Positions 9,387 to 19,235 are shown, counted from the first letter of the stretch. The stretch is DNA of 64,000 nt from Pasteuria penetrans (GCF_900538055.1 NZ_UZAC03000001.1:868001-932000), one strand, 5' to 3'. Notes: generated from the sequence alone by a model not told the origin. Numbers and translations are program-made.

Positions 9387-9844
9387 TCACAGGGCAACAG
9401 CACCACCCACCAGCAGTCCACCAAGCGTACCCCAGAAACCACCAGACGACCCGTAACCCGCACCTATTCGCGCACCTGAACCTACCCTGCCGTAATACAC
9501 ATACGACGGCCCATAGCCATTAATGCACACGCCACTCTCTTAGAACGATTATGTTGTTTCTCCTCAAAATCCCCTACATAAGCATCAACGATAGGAATCC
9601 GACCGACATCTGACATAACATCGCCCGCTTGCAAATCCCCCTCCGCCGCATGTACCGTGCTAGTTGCCTCCTCCACGGCAGACGACGCTTGCCCAGCCTG
9701 AATCACTCCTACTCTAAAAATAGAATCCCGTAAAATACCAATTGTACTCTTATACACCCCGCTACTAGTGAAGGGAAGGCATCTACCGGACCACAAGGAG
9801 AACCAATCCCCCAGGAAAACCCAATAGGCCAGAAACTCAATCAC
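9387..9844 (-). pseudogene. Frameshifted secreted precursor with Gly-rich C-terminus
   Basis: The first 104 or so codons from the GTG at 9844 end at the site HNRSKR, the same NRSKR seen in the paralog at 32043. Directly after it the frame runs to a stop at 9482. Restoring one base at about 9533-9536 gives KRVGVCINGYGPSYVYYGRV, then GSGARIGAGYGSSGGFWGTL and GGLLVGGAVAL, ending at the TGA at 9387. This roughly 50-residue tail has many GxxxG spacings and a hydrophobic end, as in class II bacteriocins. The N-terminus is hydrophobic but not a classical signal peptide. The frameshift may be decay or a sequencing error. A promoter-like repeat lies just upstream (9879-9912). Confidence 0.45.
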
Positions 9845-9878
9845 GCATCAATCGGGAAAATATACTTAATTGGAGGGT

Positions 9879-9912
9879 ATCATAACTTTCCATTATATGG
9901 TTTGTCAACTAC
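9879..9912 (-). promoter_or_regulatory. Promoter-like 34-bp repeat upstream of a precursor gene
   Basis: All 34 bases are identical to 32318-32351. Read on the minus strand, both contain TTGACA, an 18-base spacer and TATGAT, a strong vegetative (sigma-A) promoter pattern. Each copy lies upstream of a secreted-precursor gene on the same strand: 35 bases before the start at 9844, and about 275 bases before the start at 32043. Promoter activity is inferred. Confidence 0.55.
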
Positions 9913-10722
9913 TCCCCTTATAATAAATATCACAAATCGATAGAGGTACTGCAAACAATACAGGTACAAAAAAAATCAGGGCAACTTGCACTGTAACTAA
10001 CTTTCGTACATGATGTACTGGAAAACCTATCCATAGTAGATTATGGAACTTCCTTCTCTGGCTTTCCCTATCATTATACATACGAAGAAATAACACACTA
10101 CCTGCATTAATAGCCATAATAAGGGAACATAGGAGGAAAACAACCAAATAAAAAATTCCTGATAGGAGGGGTGTATATAGGTCAACCACACCATTATAAA
10201 TAGAGGAATCAGGAAACTCCACATTCCCTCTATCTCCACCCTCCGGATCCATAGATCCCGCCTTAAACAGTGCCTCAAAAATTTGGGTGTTTCATACCGT
10301 TCTTAGGCAGTACATAAATTCACATCCCACAATTTCCTAACACCACAGTGCTCTAAGGCCCTTGCATATATACCCTAAAACCCACTGCCGAGGAAAAAAT
10401 CGCGGAAAGAAGCAATGGACTTCGCTAAATCCCAACACTGCATCCCTCGGACGCCGAATTCCTTAAGAACAGAATAGGAAAGAGATCTCGAGGCGGGGCA
10501 ATCCCCTCGCGCGCACAATACCGCAATTTCATCAGGATCGAGGGTAGGAACATGATGTCCGGATAGGTCCAGTATTTTTTTATAATCCCCATAGGAAATA
10601 AACAATCCTTCCTTGTTCCCCACAGGACCATCCTGCAGGTTGCATCCTAAATTTGGTGTCACCCCCAAACAGGAAAGTTCCCAGAGGATTTTTTGCATAT
10701 GTTCCTGAAAAATGTGGGCCAT
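9905..10722 (-). pseudogene. Partial tandem copy of the BceB-like permease gene
   Basis: Two segments match the permease at 10817-12931 closely. The first (10722-10375, from VGNKEGLFISYGDYKKILDL to SFRDFF) covers the extracellular domain. The second (10252-9905, from SSIYNGVVDLYTPLLSG to ICDIYY) covers C-terminal membrane helices. Frameshifts around 10260-10380 separate them. On the right, homology starts next to a copy of the GGTTGCATCCTAAATTTGGT module (10636). On the left it stops where the 34-bp promoter-like repeat begins. The copy lacks all N-terminal helices and cannot be functional. Confidence 0.85.
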
Positions 10723-10816
10723 GCATCGTTAGCAGTCCGCGTTGGGATCCTTCATACTGAACAGCCCCAATTAAGGGACCGAGGTGCAAATCACTAGTAA
10801 GTAGGAGAACCCCGCT

Positions 10817-12931
10817 TCACCCCTCTAGCTTGCGCAATACCCATAGACGCATTGGAAAAAACATTGCAACCTGGAGGAACAAAATGGTAACTATAGACCA
10901 CCCAACAGCGAATAAAATCTCTGTTACTTCTTCCCCAACCCCATGTGAAAAATATTTTGCAACCCTTACTCCATAATAAATCTCACAAACCGATAGGAGT
11001 ACTGCAAACAATACAGGTATAAAAAAAATCAGGGCAACTTGCACTGTAACTGACTTTCGTAGATAATGTACCGGAAAACCTATCCGTAGTAGATTATGGA
11101 ACTGCCTTCTCTGGCTCTCCCCATCATTATACATACGGAGAAATAACATACTACCTGCATTAACAGCCATAATAAGGGAACATAGTAGAAAAATAACTAA
11201 ATAAAAAATTCCTGATAGGAGAGGTGTATATGAGTCAACCACACCATTATAAATAAAGGAATCGGGAAACCCCATATTCCCCCTACCTCCACCCCCCAGA
11301 TCCATAGACCCCACCCTAAACAGTGCCTCAAAAATTTGGGTATTCATACCGTTCTTAGGCAGTACATAATTCACATCCCACAATTTACGAACACCACGGT
11401 GTTCCAAGGCCCTCGCATATACCCTGTCCCCTAGAACCCACTGCCGAGGAAAAAAATCACGGAAAGAAACAATGGACTTCGCTGAATCCCAATACTGCAT
11501 CCCTCGGACACCAAATTCCTCAAGAACAGAATAGGAAAGGGACCCCGAGGCGGGGCAGTCCCCGCGCGCACACAATACCGCAATTTCATCGGGATCGAGG
11601 GTAGGAACATCATGCCCGGATAGGTCCAGTATTTTTTTATAATCCCTGTAGGAAATAAACAATCCTTCCTTGTTCCCCACAGAACCATCCTGTGTATTTT
11701 CCCTATTCCTCTTCTGTTTATCATATATAGAAATATACTCCCCCCTATCTTTCGTAGGAGTAGGGCCCATCACGAGCGGATACGAATCTATACGAGTCAA
11801 TCCATTGCTGAGGAGAGTTCGATGGACAAAATTTAGATTCCTCCATGTGTTGGAATCGACCCTATCCCCCCCACCAAGACGATAAATAAAAATAGGAGTC
11901 ACCCTTGACTCCGATCCCCCAACATCCCCCACCATCCTATCTATTGGCAACAGAATTAGGATTCCCAAAAAACTACCCAAAACGAGAAGAGGCACCAGGG
12001 CCATGGAAAAAGAACGAAAAAAACGGACATTATCATGCAAACGATGAACCAAATTTCCTATCCACAACAATCGTATGCCCTTCCATGAAAAATCCCTATT
12101 CCAACGAAGTAAAATTATAAATAAGAAAATAATCTGACGGTAGAAACATTGACCCAATCCCATACACAAAATAGGTAAAATAACAAACCCAGATACAACC
12201 ACAGACATAGGAATGAACAGGGGAACGGGCATGAGAGGTAACTGTACCGGCACGTACAAATTCAACCCCCAGTCAACGGGAAGGAAGAAACAAATGGGGA
12301 CCAGGACGCCTAAAGAAAAAAATAAAAAAATGACATATAGAATCCAAAGAGAATTCCCCGACCTGTTCCCCAATCCCCTTTCATTCCGGAGCAACCCAAT
12401 CAGCACCTTATCCTTCATAAAAAAGGGCATAGCAACGACAGCCATGAAAAAGGATCCTAAGGCGGAAAATACAGAAATTTCCAAAGCCTCAAAAGAAAAA
12501 TAAGGGTATAGATCTACATATTCTAAACTATGTCCAACGAAAAATAATAGACCAAAACCCAGAGCCAATCCAGCCGGTATCCCTAACATAAACGCACAAA
12601 GATCAATGATCATAACTTTAGAAAATAATATAATATTGAATATTCTTTTATCCATACCCAAGGACAACAAAATTCCAAATTGCCTCCTCTGCCCTGTATA
12701 AAGGGTAGCCAGGGAATAGTAAATGGAAAAACCAAAACCAGATGCAACCATAAAGGATAATAAAACGGGAATGTATTTTTCCCACCCTGGTACTATTTGC
12801 CATTGGGGATGAAAAAATAACGTATCATAAGCGAAAATAAAAGAAAATTTAATAAACTCATTTATAAATAAACCCAAATAGGCCTGCGGTTTCCGTTGAA
12901 CCATACGAAATACATAGGATACAATCGTCAC
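10817..12931 (-). CDS. FtsX-like ABC permease, BceB type
   Basis: About 704 residues from the GTG at 12931, with AGAGGGG ten bases upstream; the frame opens at 12967. Four helices lie in the first 230 residues, more in 230-360, then a polar domain of about 200 residues, and three helices at the C-terminus (TPLLSGIFYLVIFLLCSLIM, VALIFFIPVLFAVLL, VGWSIVTILFLQVAM). This layout is typical of BceB/BcrB-type permeases, which sense or remove cell-wall antibiotics such as bacitracin and lantibiotics. No ATPase gene is adjacent, which is unusual, so it must borrow one encoded elsewhere or be inactive. Fragments of related genes lie at 9905-10722 and 42259-42415. Its place among bacteriocin-like genes fits self-protection; that is inference. 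Confidence 0.75.
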   Translation of the reverse strand: MTIVSYVFRMVQRKPQAYLGLFINEFIKFSFIFAYDTLFFHPQWQIVPGWEKYIPVLLSFMVASGFGFSIYYSLATLYTGQRRQFGILLSLGMDKRIFNIILFSKVMIIDLCAFMLGIPAGLALGFGLLFFVGHSLEYVDLYPYFSFEALEISVFSALGSFFMAVVAMPFFMKDKVLIGLLRNERGLGNRSGNSLWILYVIFLFFSLGVLVPICFFLPVDWGLNLYVPVQLPLMPVPLFIPMSVVVSGFVILPILCMGLGQCFYRQIIFLFIILLRWNRDFSWKGIRLLWIGNLVHRLHDNVRFFRSFSMALVPLLVLGSFLGILILLPIDRMVGDVGGSESRVTPIFIYRLGGGDRVDSNTWRNLNFVHRTLLSNGLTRIDSYPLVMGPTPTKDRGEYISIYDKQKRNRENTQDGSVGNKEGLFISYRDYKKILDLSGHDVPTLDPDEIAVLCARGDCPASGSLSYSVLEEFGVRGMQYWDSAKSIVSFRDFFPRQWVLGDRVYARALEHRGVRKLWDVNYVLPKNGMNTQIFEALFRVGSMDLGGGGRGNMGFPDSFIYNGVVDSYTPLLSGIFYLVIFLLCSLIMAVNAGSMLFLRMYNDGESQRRQFHNLLRIGFPVHYLRKSVTVQVALIFFIPVLFAVLLSVCEIYYGVRVAKYFSHGVGEEVTEILFAVGWSIVTILFLQVAMFFPMRLWVLRKLEG

Positions 12932-13302
12932 CTTATCCCCTCTTCCCCTTGAGGGTAGCAATGGCAAAATAGCCCTACCATTCGTCTTGTACGAAAAAAA
13001 ACAGGTCCCTTCCTCATTTTTTATTCATAATTATGTAATTAAATTTATACAATATTTTTCATCTTCTTTTTGATAGCAGCAACCCGAGCCAATCCCTTCG
13101 ATAGTACACTTCCAAAAAGAAAGGAACCATACAAAGGGGTAAAGGCGCCCCATCAGGGATGGAGCGCTCCGGAAGAACATCCCTTGGAGGGAAGCCCCCG
13201 CCGAAAAAAGCAGCCCATATTCGGAATATGGGATTCTTCATTAAAACACCAGCCCTCAATTCAATGATGGTAAGAACCCGGATTTTTTGCCCATAGGTTC
13301 GA

Positions 13303-14163
13303 TCATTGGCCCAAAGGCGACGCCTCCACTACCTGATCCCATAATGCATTCTCCCCCTGTAGTTCATCCGGGGACGGGAGATTTAGACCCGTAAAGGGTG
13401 GTATTTTGAATTCCCCGTCGAGGATTATGGGTACAATAGTACCATTCCGCCCAATACTATACGAACTTGCCTTACCATTGACGAGAATATTAGCCTGCGT
13501 TTGGAGCCCTTCCCTTGTCGGATTCAGGGGATCCGATATGGAACCAACGAGTTCCCCATCCTTGTAAATAGGATAGACCCTTATAATTAAAGGACCAGAT
13601 CCCATACCCCCCTCCTCTTTTTTCATAAATTCAGGCGCATTTTTCTTTAAAGTCAAACGAATATCTTTTATATCACCTGAATTTTCACCAATTTTCATAC
13701 CTCTCCCTTGCAGGTATTCATTAAACTTCTGTAACTTTTTATGGATAGAAGCACCCTGTACAACCGAACTCTCCATATCAAGGTAATCAACCGTACCCAT
13801 AACAGCTCTCCCAAGGGTTTGGAATACCTTCCGAAGGTCCCCCTCGTTGTAGGAACCCCCTTGTTCCTTCAAACAACTTAGTGCGTTTTCATCCATTTTT
13901 CCCAATATATCGGCGAGATCCCTTGTATCCCCATTCGTATCCTCACTTGAACCTAAACATTTTTCGAATCCTCTGCCTATTTTCTCGAAAATAGAAGCCA
14001 CTTCCCGAAAATCTTCACCCTGTAAGATAGGATCCGGTGCTGTCTCCATTTTTTCCTCGGCAGATACCCTAATGGATTCAGCATGGGAGAAAGAGGGTAC
14101 TAGGGTCAATGAACAAACGCCCACACCTAATAATAACTTCACACTCCATGTTCTTGATAACAT
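13303..14163 (-). CDS. Secreted protein of unknown function
   Basis: The 286 residues begin with a clear signal peptide (SVKLLLGVGVCSLTLVPSFSHA, cleavage likely after AHA-like SHA near residue 28). The mature part is polar and helical, with two cysteines (EKCLGSS and LSCLKEQG), an acidic N-terminal third and a Gly/Pro-rich C-terminus ending PDELQGENALWDQVVEASPLGQ. No domain is recognised. It stands alone between the permease and the thiXY genes, and contains no R-x-K-R site. Confidence 0.7.
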   Translation of the reverse strand: MLSRTWSVKLLLGVGVCSLTLVPSFSHAESIRVSAEEKMETAPDPILQGEDFREVASIFEKIGRGFEKCLGSSEDTNGDTRDLADILGKMDENALSCLKEQGGSYNEGDLRKVFQTLGRAVMGTVDYLDMESSVVQGASIHKKLQKFNEYLQGRGMKIGENSGDIKDIRLTLKKNAPEFMKKEEGGMGSGPLIIRVYPIYKDGELVGSISDPLNPTREGLQTQANILVNGKASSYSIGRNGTIVPIILDGEFKIPPFTGLNLPSPDELQGENALWDQVVEASPLGQ

Positions 14164-14822
14164 ATGTGATCACCCCATCATAAATTTACAATCAGAAGGA
14201 ACCCCCATCCAACACACGTACGATGATATCCCCCAAGACAATTTCCTCCCACACCTAAATTCCACCCCCCCTACCTGTCAATCAACACCGGAGGAACTAG
14301 TCACAATGATATATCATTTTCATATATTCTGTCCAATATTATGAAAGGACGATGGTCGAAAAAATGAACGGGTCCCGACCAAAACATCAAGACCAGGCGA
14401 GGACACTGGGAATAAGGAAAATCCATTTTTACTTATTAATTTTATTTAAAAATAATTTAATTTATGAAAATATGTAAGATAAATATATGTTTTAAATTCA
14501 TTTTATTTTAAGTAAAATATCGCAATATAGAAAAGTTCTGAAATCATTCCTTCATTCACCTTTCTATAATCCATCGTTGAAAGAGTATCGCTGAGTCCTA
14601 CCGGTCCTTCGTAACCATTAGGATCCGGAAACCCCAATTTTTCTATACAGAAGCACCCACCGGAACGTTAAAACCTGTCCCCTTCCGAGGGGACAGATCT
14701 CTGGGTGCGTCCGACCATCCTACCTTCAGGGGGATACTTCCAAAGGATTTTTCCGAGGATTCATCATGCCGGGGAAGGAACCCACCAGACAATATATCCA
14801 TAATCTTTACAATACTATCATT
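14164..14822. other. Gene-free AT-rich gap with one structured element
   Basis: No supported gene. Bases 14420-14540 are strongly AT-rich. Bases 14653-14708 form a strong nested hairpin: the outer stem GCACCCA/TGGGTGC encloses the perfect 8-bp stem CTGTCCCC/GGGGACAG with a 6-base loop. No T-run follows on either strand, so it is not an ordinary terminator, and I match it to no riboswitch class. It lies about 115 bases downstream of the thiX-like gene. Confidence 0.5.
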
Positions 14823-15752
14823 CTATAATCCTCCCCACTTCCTTGATCGACGGAAAACAAAGTAAAAAACAACGTAAAGAACAGCCACGAAAATTAGACC
14901 AGAAATCACAAGGAGAAAGGTGGCAGCAAAAAGGCGGTCCATCCGAAAATTCACACGAGAGGATTCGCGAACAACCCATCCTATTCCCCTCCTATTTTCA
15001 CCTATCCCAATCCCCTCGGCCCATATACCTGCCCATATACTATAGGTAAAAGCCAACCGGAGCCCAGAAAAACAGGGCCCTATACTACTAGGCAACGCGA
15101 GGTGGATAAGATGCTGCCAACGAGAGGCCCCCGCAATCTTTAAATAGGTCTGTAGACCGGGATCTACTTGTTGCATCCCATTGCTCATAGAAACAAAAAT
15201 GGGAAAAAACGTAGACAGAAAAACGATGAAGAGACCCGTTCCTACGTTCATACCAAGGGGTAAAACCAGCAAAAGAGCCCAGAGGGGTGAAGGAACATTT
15301 TGAGTGGCCGTCAAAATAGGTTGAAAACATCTTCCGAGTGTGGGTAACAAATAAAGCAAAATAGTCATTGGGATACCGAAAACAACACTGGCTACCGTCC
15401 CGATCAACGATAGGGACATCGTTGTTTTCGTACACTCCCACAAAATTTCATAGTCCTGTACTAATGCACGAAAGGCCTCGGTAGGGTAGGGATAACCCCA
15501 TCCCCGCGTTTTGGAAATCGTTGCCAAACCCACCCAAATGCAGAAAATACATAGAATGCCAAGTAAAAAACAAAAAAACGCTGGCCATCGATTCCCTATT
15601 CCGCCCCATCCTAAATGAGATATAAGCACCCTCCAACCCCTGATGATCACCCCGTTCCTCTGTTGCTCATGGGGTTCTCTTCCTAGCATATGGACTCGCC
15701 TCTTCATCTCCAAACCCCAGAGGGGGAATCGAACGGTTTCAACACTATACAC
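14823..15752 (-). CDS. thiX: ABC transporter permease, ThiX/SsuC type
   Basis: A binding-protein-dependent permease of about 294-309 residues; the start could be the GTG at 15752 or the ATG at 15707. Six hydrophobic segments are visible, from FFCFLLGILCIFCIWVGLA to LLVISGLIFVAVLYVVFYFVF. The cytoplasmic coupling loop reads KIAGASRWQHLIHLALPSSI, the EAA-loop pattern of this superfamily. It lies 183 bases downstream of the ThiY-like binding protein, so transport of a formylaminopyrimidine (thiamine salvage) is likely. The ATPase (ThiZ) is not in the window, and I found no TPP riboswitch upstream. Substrate assignment rests on the neighbour. Confidence 0.75.
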   Translation of the reverse strand: MYSVETVRFPLWGLEMKRRVHMLGREPHEQQRNGVIIRGWRVLISHLGWGGIGNRWPAFFCFLLGILCIFCIWVGLATISKTRGWGYPYPTEAFRALVQDYEILWECTKTTMSLSLIGTVASVVFGIPMTILLYLLPTLGRCFQPILTATQNVPSPLWALLLVLPLGMNVGTGLFIVFLSTFFPIFVSMSNGMQQVDPGLQTYLKIAGASRWQHLIHLALPSSIGPCFSGLRLAFTYSIWAGIWAEGIGIGENRRGIGWVVRESSRVNFRMDRLFAATFLLVISGLIFVAVLYVVFYFVFRRSRKWGGL

Positions 15753-15935
15753 ACCCCGCCCATCATAATCCTACAGCATGTTATCAGAGAAATCGATGAA
15801 ATACACAGAACCTACTCACCCCTCGCAAAATAATCCCGCTACCGGTTTTTTGGAAACTCTTCAAGGGCACGTCACCGTGAATCGGAGAGGACTATGATAA
15901 ATCCAATGCTTGGCTGAGTCCGTACTATTGGGCAT

Positions 15936-16982
15936 CTATCCTCCCCTTGGGGAAGGGTGTAGGGCCTTACAGTCTCCAGGCAAAAAATCGTTAGTGAAGA
16001 AATTCTGGACATTAAGCGATGGTGAGATCAATTGGTTCTCCTTCATCCAATCACCAAGATCCAACCATCGTTTGGGTTCCTGATACCCCCAACAAGACGC
16101 CCGTCCCTGGTAACGGTGGGCTAAGAACTGCTGGCTGGCCTCTACTAACTCCCTATTCGCGAGGGGATTTTCCTTCATGAAGATCTCGGATGCTTCCCTT
16201 GGATGTTCGATAGCGTAACGATACCCCGCATCTAGAGCACGCATAATCCTATGGAGTTTTGTACTGGCAGATCCCTGTGGTTGCACGGCATCCTTATGAG
16301 CCACTATGAGGGGATAATAAGGATCCAGCCGCCCATCAGCGTCCTTTATAGAAAACATACGTAGGGGGTGTCCCTTCAAAGCCGCCTCTATACCCGTCCA
16401 TCCTTGAAAAACCCATACAGCATCCACAATTCCCTGACGAATTGCTTCCAAATCATTGAAATCGCCGAGTTCAACCATTCTCATTTTCCCGGGGTCCCCC
16501 CCTGCCTTCCGCATCATAAACTGTAAAACAGCAAGTTCGGTTGATCCCCCATAGCTCCCGTATCTCTTACCCTCCAGATCCTTAAATTGAATGATATTGC
16601 TATCCCCCGCCACAGCAATTCCCTCCACATTGTTCTGTACAACAGCTGCAATGGAGCGAATGGGAATGTCCCGATCGACTGCTCTTAAGAAACCCTTCTG
16701 TCCTATGAATCCAACATCGGCTTGATTACTGCCTACTATCCTCTCCACGGACACATTCGTTGGTAAGATTTCAACGTGACCGAAACCTTCCCTCCTGAAA
16801 AAGCCAAGGTATTTCGCCACGTATAGACCCGTATGGTGAGTATTCTGGGTCCAATCGAGCGCAATCCTAACAGGGGGGCCTTGATCCGGGTCCCCCCCAC
16901 AACCCACCAATCCTAAAATCATGAAGGAAATGAAAAAACCCAATTTCAACCGATTCATCCTATCCCAAAAGGAAAAAAACAA
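15936..16982 (-). CDS. thiY: ThiY-like substrate-binding lipoprotein
   Basis: A periplasmic-type binding protein of the NMT1/THI5 family. The lipobox GLVGC near residue 26 marks it as a membrane-anchored lipoprotein. The mature part starts with VRIALDWTQNTHHTGLYVAK, the family signature, followed by GYF-like LGFFRREGF and later ADVGFIGQKGF and AVWVFQGWTGIEA. The family binds N-formyl-4-amino-5-aminomethyl-2-methylpyrimidine for thiamine salvage. The TTG at 16982 has GGGAGGGG seven bases before it; the ATG at 16958 is also possible. Confidence 0.82.
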   Translation of the reverse strand: MFFSFWDRMNRLKLGFFISFMILGLVGCGGDPDQGPPVRIALDWTQNTHHTGLYVAKYLGFFRREGFGHVEILPTNVSVERIVGSNQADVGFIGQKGFLRAVDRDIPIRSIAAVVQNNVEGIAVAGDSNIIQFKDLEGKRYGSYGGSTELAVLQFMMRKAGGDPGKMRMVELGDFNDLEAIRQGIVDAVWVFQGWTGIEAALKGHPLRMFSIKDADGRLDPYYPLIVAHKDAVQPQGSASTKLHRIMRALDAGYRYAIEHPREASEIFMKENPLANRELVEASQQFLAHRYQGRASCWGYQEPKRWLDLGDWMKENQLISPSLNVQNFFTNDFLPGDCKALHPSPRGG

Positions 16983-17365
16983 TCCCAAACCCCTCCCACA
17001 GGATCACTGTCCATAACCACCCATAAACCCCACACCTATTTCCCGGGGAAGTACTATTTTCATTATTTTTCAATATTAATAACATTCATATTCAAAACTA
17101 AACCTCCGAGAGGGGGATAGAAGGCAAACCCCTGAACCGAGACCCTTGCCACCGGAGATTATAATCCCTTCTCTTTCTTGACTTTTCAACCTAAGCCCTT
17201 ATGTGATGATCGTAATCATTGGGTAAAAGAGAAGATCATAGAAAAGAACGGTGTAGGTATTGAATAGCCACCCCGTCCCATCAGGATTTTCCATTTCAGC
17301 AGAAACCCAATGGGAATTCCAAACTAGAAGGGCCCGAAGGATATTCTCCCCAATCCCCCCTCACC

Positions 17366-18134
17366 GTCGAGTAGGGCTGACATCTCAGCCAACCCTCTCA
17401 CAGAACCACACGTACTACTCTCGCATTATGTGGCTCTTATGATCCCATAGGATTTTCCCCATTTTAAACACCAGTCTGGTGTCACATTCTTCGTACCTTC
17501 CTCTGCTGTGTTCTATACGGGTTTCGATCCCATGTTGCCTGGTCCAACAACTTGCGATCATCTCCTTATCGCAGATTGTGCGTCCAGTTAGACCCGTCGG
17601 GCCTAACCCACGAGCATCTCCTTGCTTCGGATTGTACGTTGGCTGTTTCAGGCAAACCATTCAACCCCTTCGCTCCACCCTCATTACAAGGGTTTCTTCA
17701 CTACTGTGGGTTGATCCAACTCTGTTCACAGAAGCCTCGGTATACCCCTTAGCCCTTTACACCTGGCTAAGGCCAGGTGTCCGTCCGACAGTCTCTCGTG
17801 GTTCCCTATGAGGGACTACATCAGGTTCATTCCATTTATGCACCGGATGCCGCCAGGACAACAGGTGGTTCGCCCTCCATGGCTTCGTTCCAAGGATAGG
17901 TTCCGATACCCTTGTTTCGACATCAACTGCGCCTTTCGATGCTTTCCTCCGATGGTTCGCTTTACCAATCTCCCTGATTCACACCTGAAGGGATTCTTTC
18001 GTCCTGCCTTTTCCCAGAACGCTCACCACCATTGCTCTTTACAACAGCAGCACTGGGTGGTTTGAAACCTGCATACCACCTGCCGGTTTCGGGGGGCCCC
18101 TCCCCCATCCCTCATAGAGCACGACACGACACAC
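17366..18134 (-). mobile_element. ORF-less group II intron, type A, complete copy
   Basis: The minus strand begins GTGTGTCGTGTCGTGCTCTA at 18134 and ends CTACTCGAC at 17366. The domain V region reads AGAGCCACATAATGCGAGAG, then TAGTACGTGTGGTTCTGTGA, the expected hairpin. Domain VI follows as GGTTGGCTGAGATGTCAGCC. At 769 bases with no reverse transcriptase it would need a maturase in trans. A close copy lies at 53776-54500, with fragments at 5237, 33222 and 41805. The flanks (TTGGTTTC before, GGTGAGG after) are not recognised as a gene. Confidence 0.85.
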
Positions 18135-18484
18135 GAAACCAACTATCGTAACCGATGGTATAGCTACTCACAAATAAAGCCGATCATGGAGGAACAGACT
18201 TCCCGCATACCGGCATCCCAGATCCAAATCACCCTGTCCACGACCCGCCAGACCCCCCAATGGGTATGAATACCTTCCTCAACGCGAAAACCTTTTTAGT
18301 ATCGATGGGAATATATCACTACCTACATAAATATAATAGCACACAATCTCCCCACCCTCTGTCCGGCCCCCATTGTATGTCACACCAACAACGAACTCGT
18401 CCAATGGGAGAGATGATTTCCATACACAACTAGCTTGTCCCACTGTCATCTCTTACACAGCAACAAACGCCAGGGGTGGCCCAG
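18135..18484. other. Gene-free stretch
   Basis: About 350 bases between the intron 5' end and the sucC remnant. No frame with recognisable similarity on either strand. Confidence 0.5.
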
Positions 18485-19190
18485 TCAATTACTCATGCCC
18501 TCCCTCCAGCGCACACTCTTCGGTCCATCTTCTCTTGCTACCTGAACAGCCAATCTTGCCCCCTCTTCCATCGAGATAGCTGTAATGATAGGCAAACTAA
18601 CTGAACGGCTCGCCTCAACATCACAAGACCCTCCCTTGCATGTGTTCCCTCCAAACGAACAATGAGAGGATAGGGACATGCCGTCCAGGACATTGCCTGT
18701 AAGATACCCTCCGCCAAGGTATCACAACGGATCATACCACCAAAGATGTTGATAAACACCACCTGCACCTGCCGATCCAACATCAACATCTCAAAGGCTA
18801 CCGCAATACGATCAGCGGTGACCCCACACCTATATCAGGAAAATTGGTGGGCCTACCCCAAAAATGGTGCAAAATATCCATCGTTGCCATGGCTAGTCCA
18901 ACACCGTTGACCATGCAACCGATATCCCCCGACGGATATATAGCTGAGACCCCGTTCCCACGCGCATAATGTTCGCGCTCCGTTTCCCCTCCACAACCCC
19001 GCACTTCCAATGGATTGGATCGGCGGGACAATAGATTTTCGTATAGAATATTTTTATAGTCCCCACCCAACGCCCTCAGTACCTTGCGTGCCTCCTGGCA
19101 TGCAATCCAAATAAGCCCCTCTGCCTCACTCCAACATCGCATCCGCCGCAAGGGGGTATGGGAAAGACTGATTGTACGGTGCATCCTTGA
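18485..19190 (-). pseudogene. sucC: Remnant of sucC (succinyl-CoA synthetase beta subunit)
   Basis: Only the C-terminal half survives, in three frames. The first (to 18798) holds SGDIGCMVNGVGLAMATMDI. A frameshift near 18800 leads to VTADRIAVAFEMLMLDRQVQ, then VVFINIFGGMIRCDTLAEGI and the stretch PLIVRLEGT. A second shift near 18640 leads to LPIITAISMEEGARLAVQVA before the stop at 18485. These are the conserved SucC nucleotide and CoA-ligase motifs. The N-terminal ATP-grasp half is missing, and no sucD follows. Loss of this gene implies an incomplete TCA cycle unless an intact copy exists elsewhere. Confidence 0.9.
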
Positions 19191-19235
19191 TGATAGTCGG
19201 AATTTTATGATGAATCAGGTCCCGAATATCAACAG

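Noticed and set aside
17041-17240. TPP riboswitch upstream of thiY
   Set aside because: Neither the CTGAGA nor the ACCTGA..GGTTAATAC-type conserved boxes are present on the minus strand.
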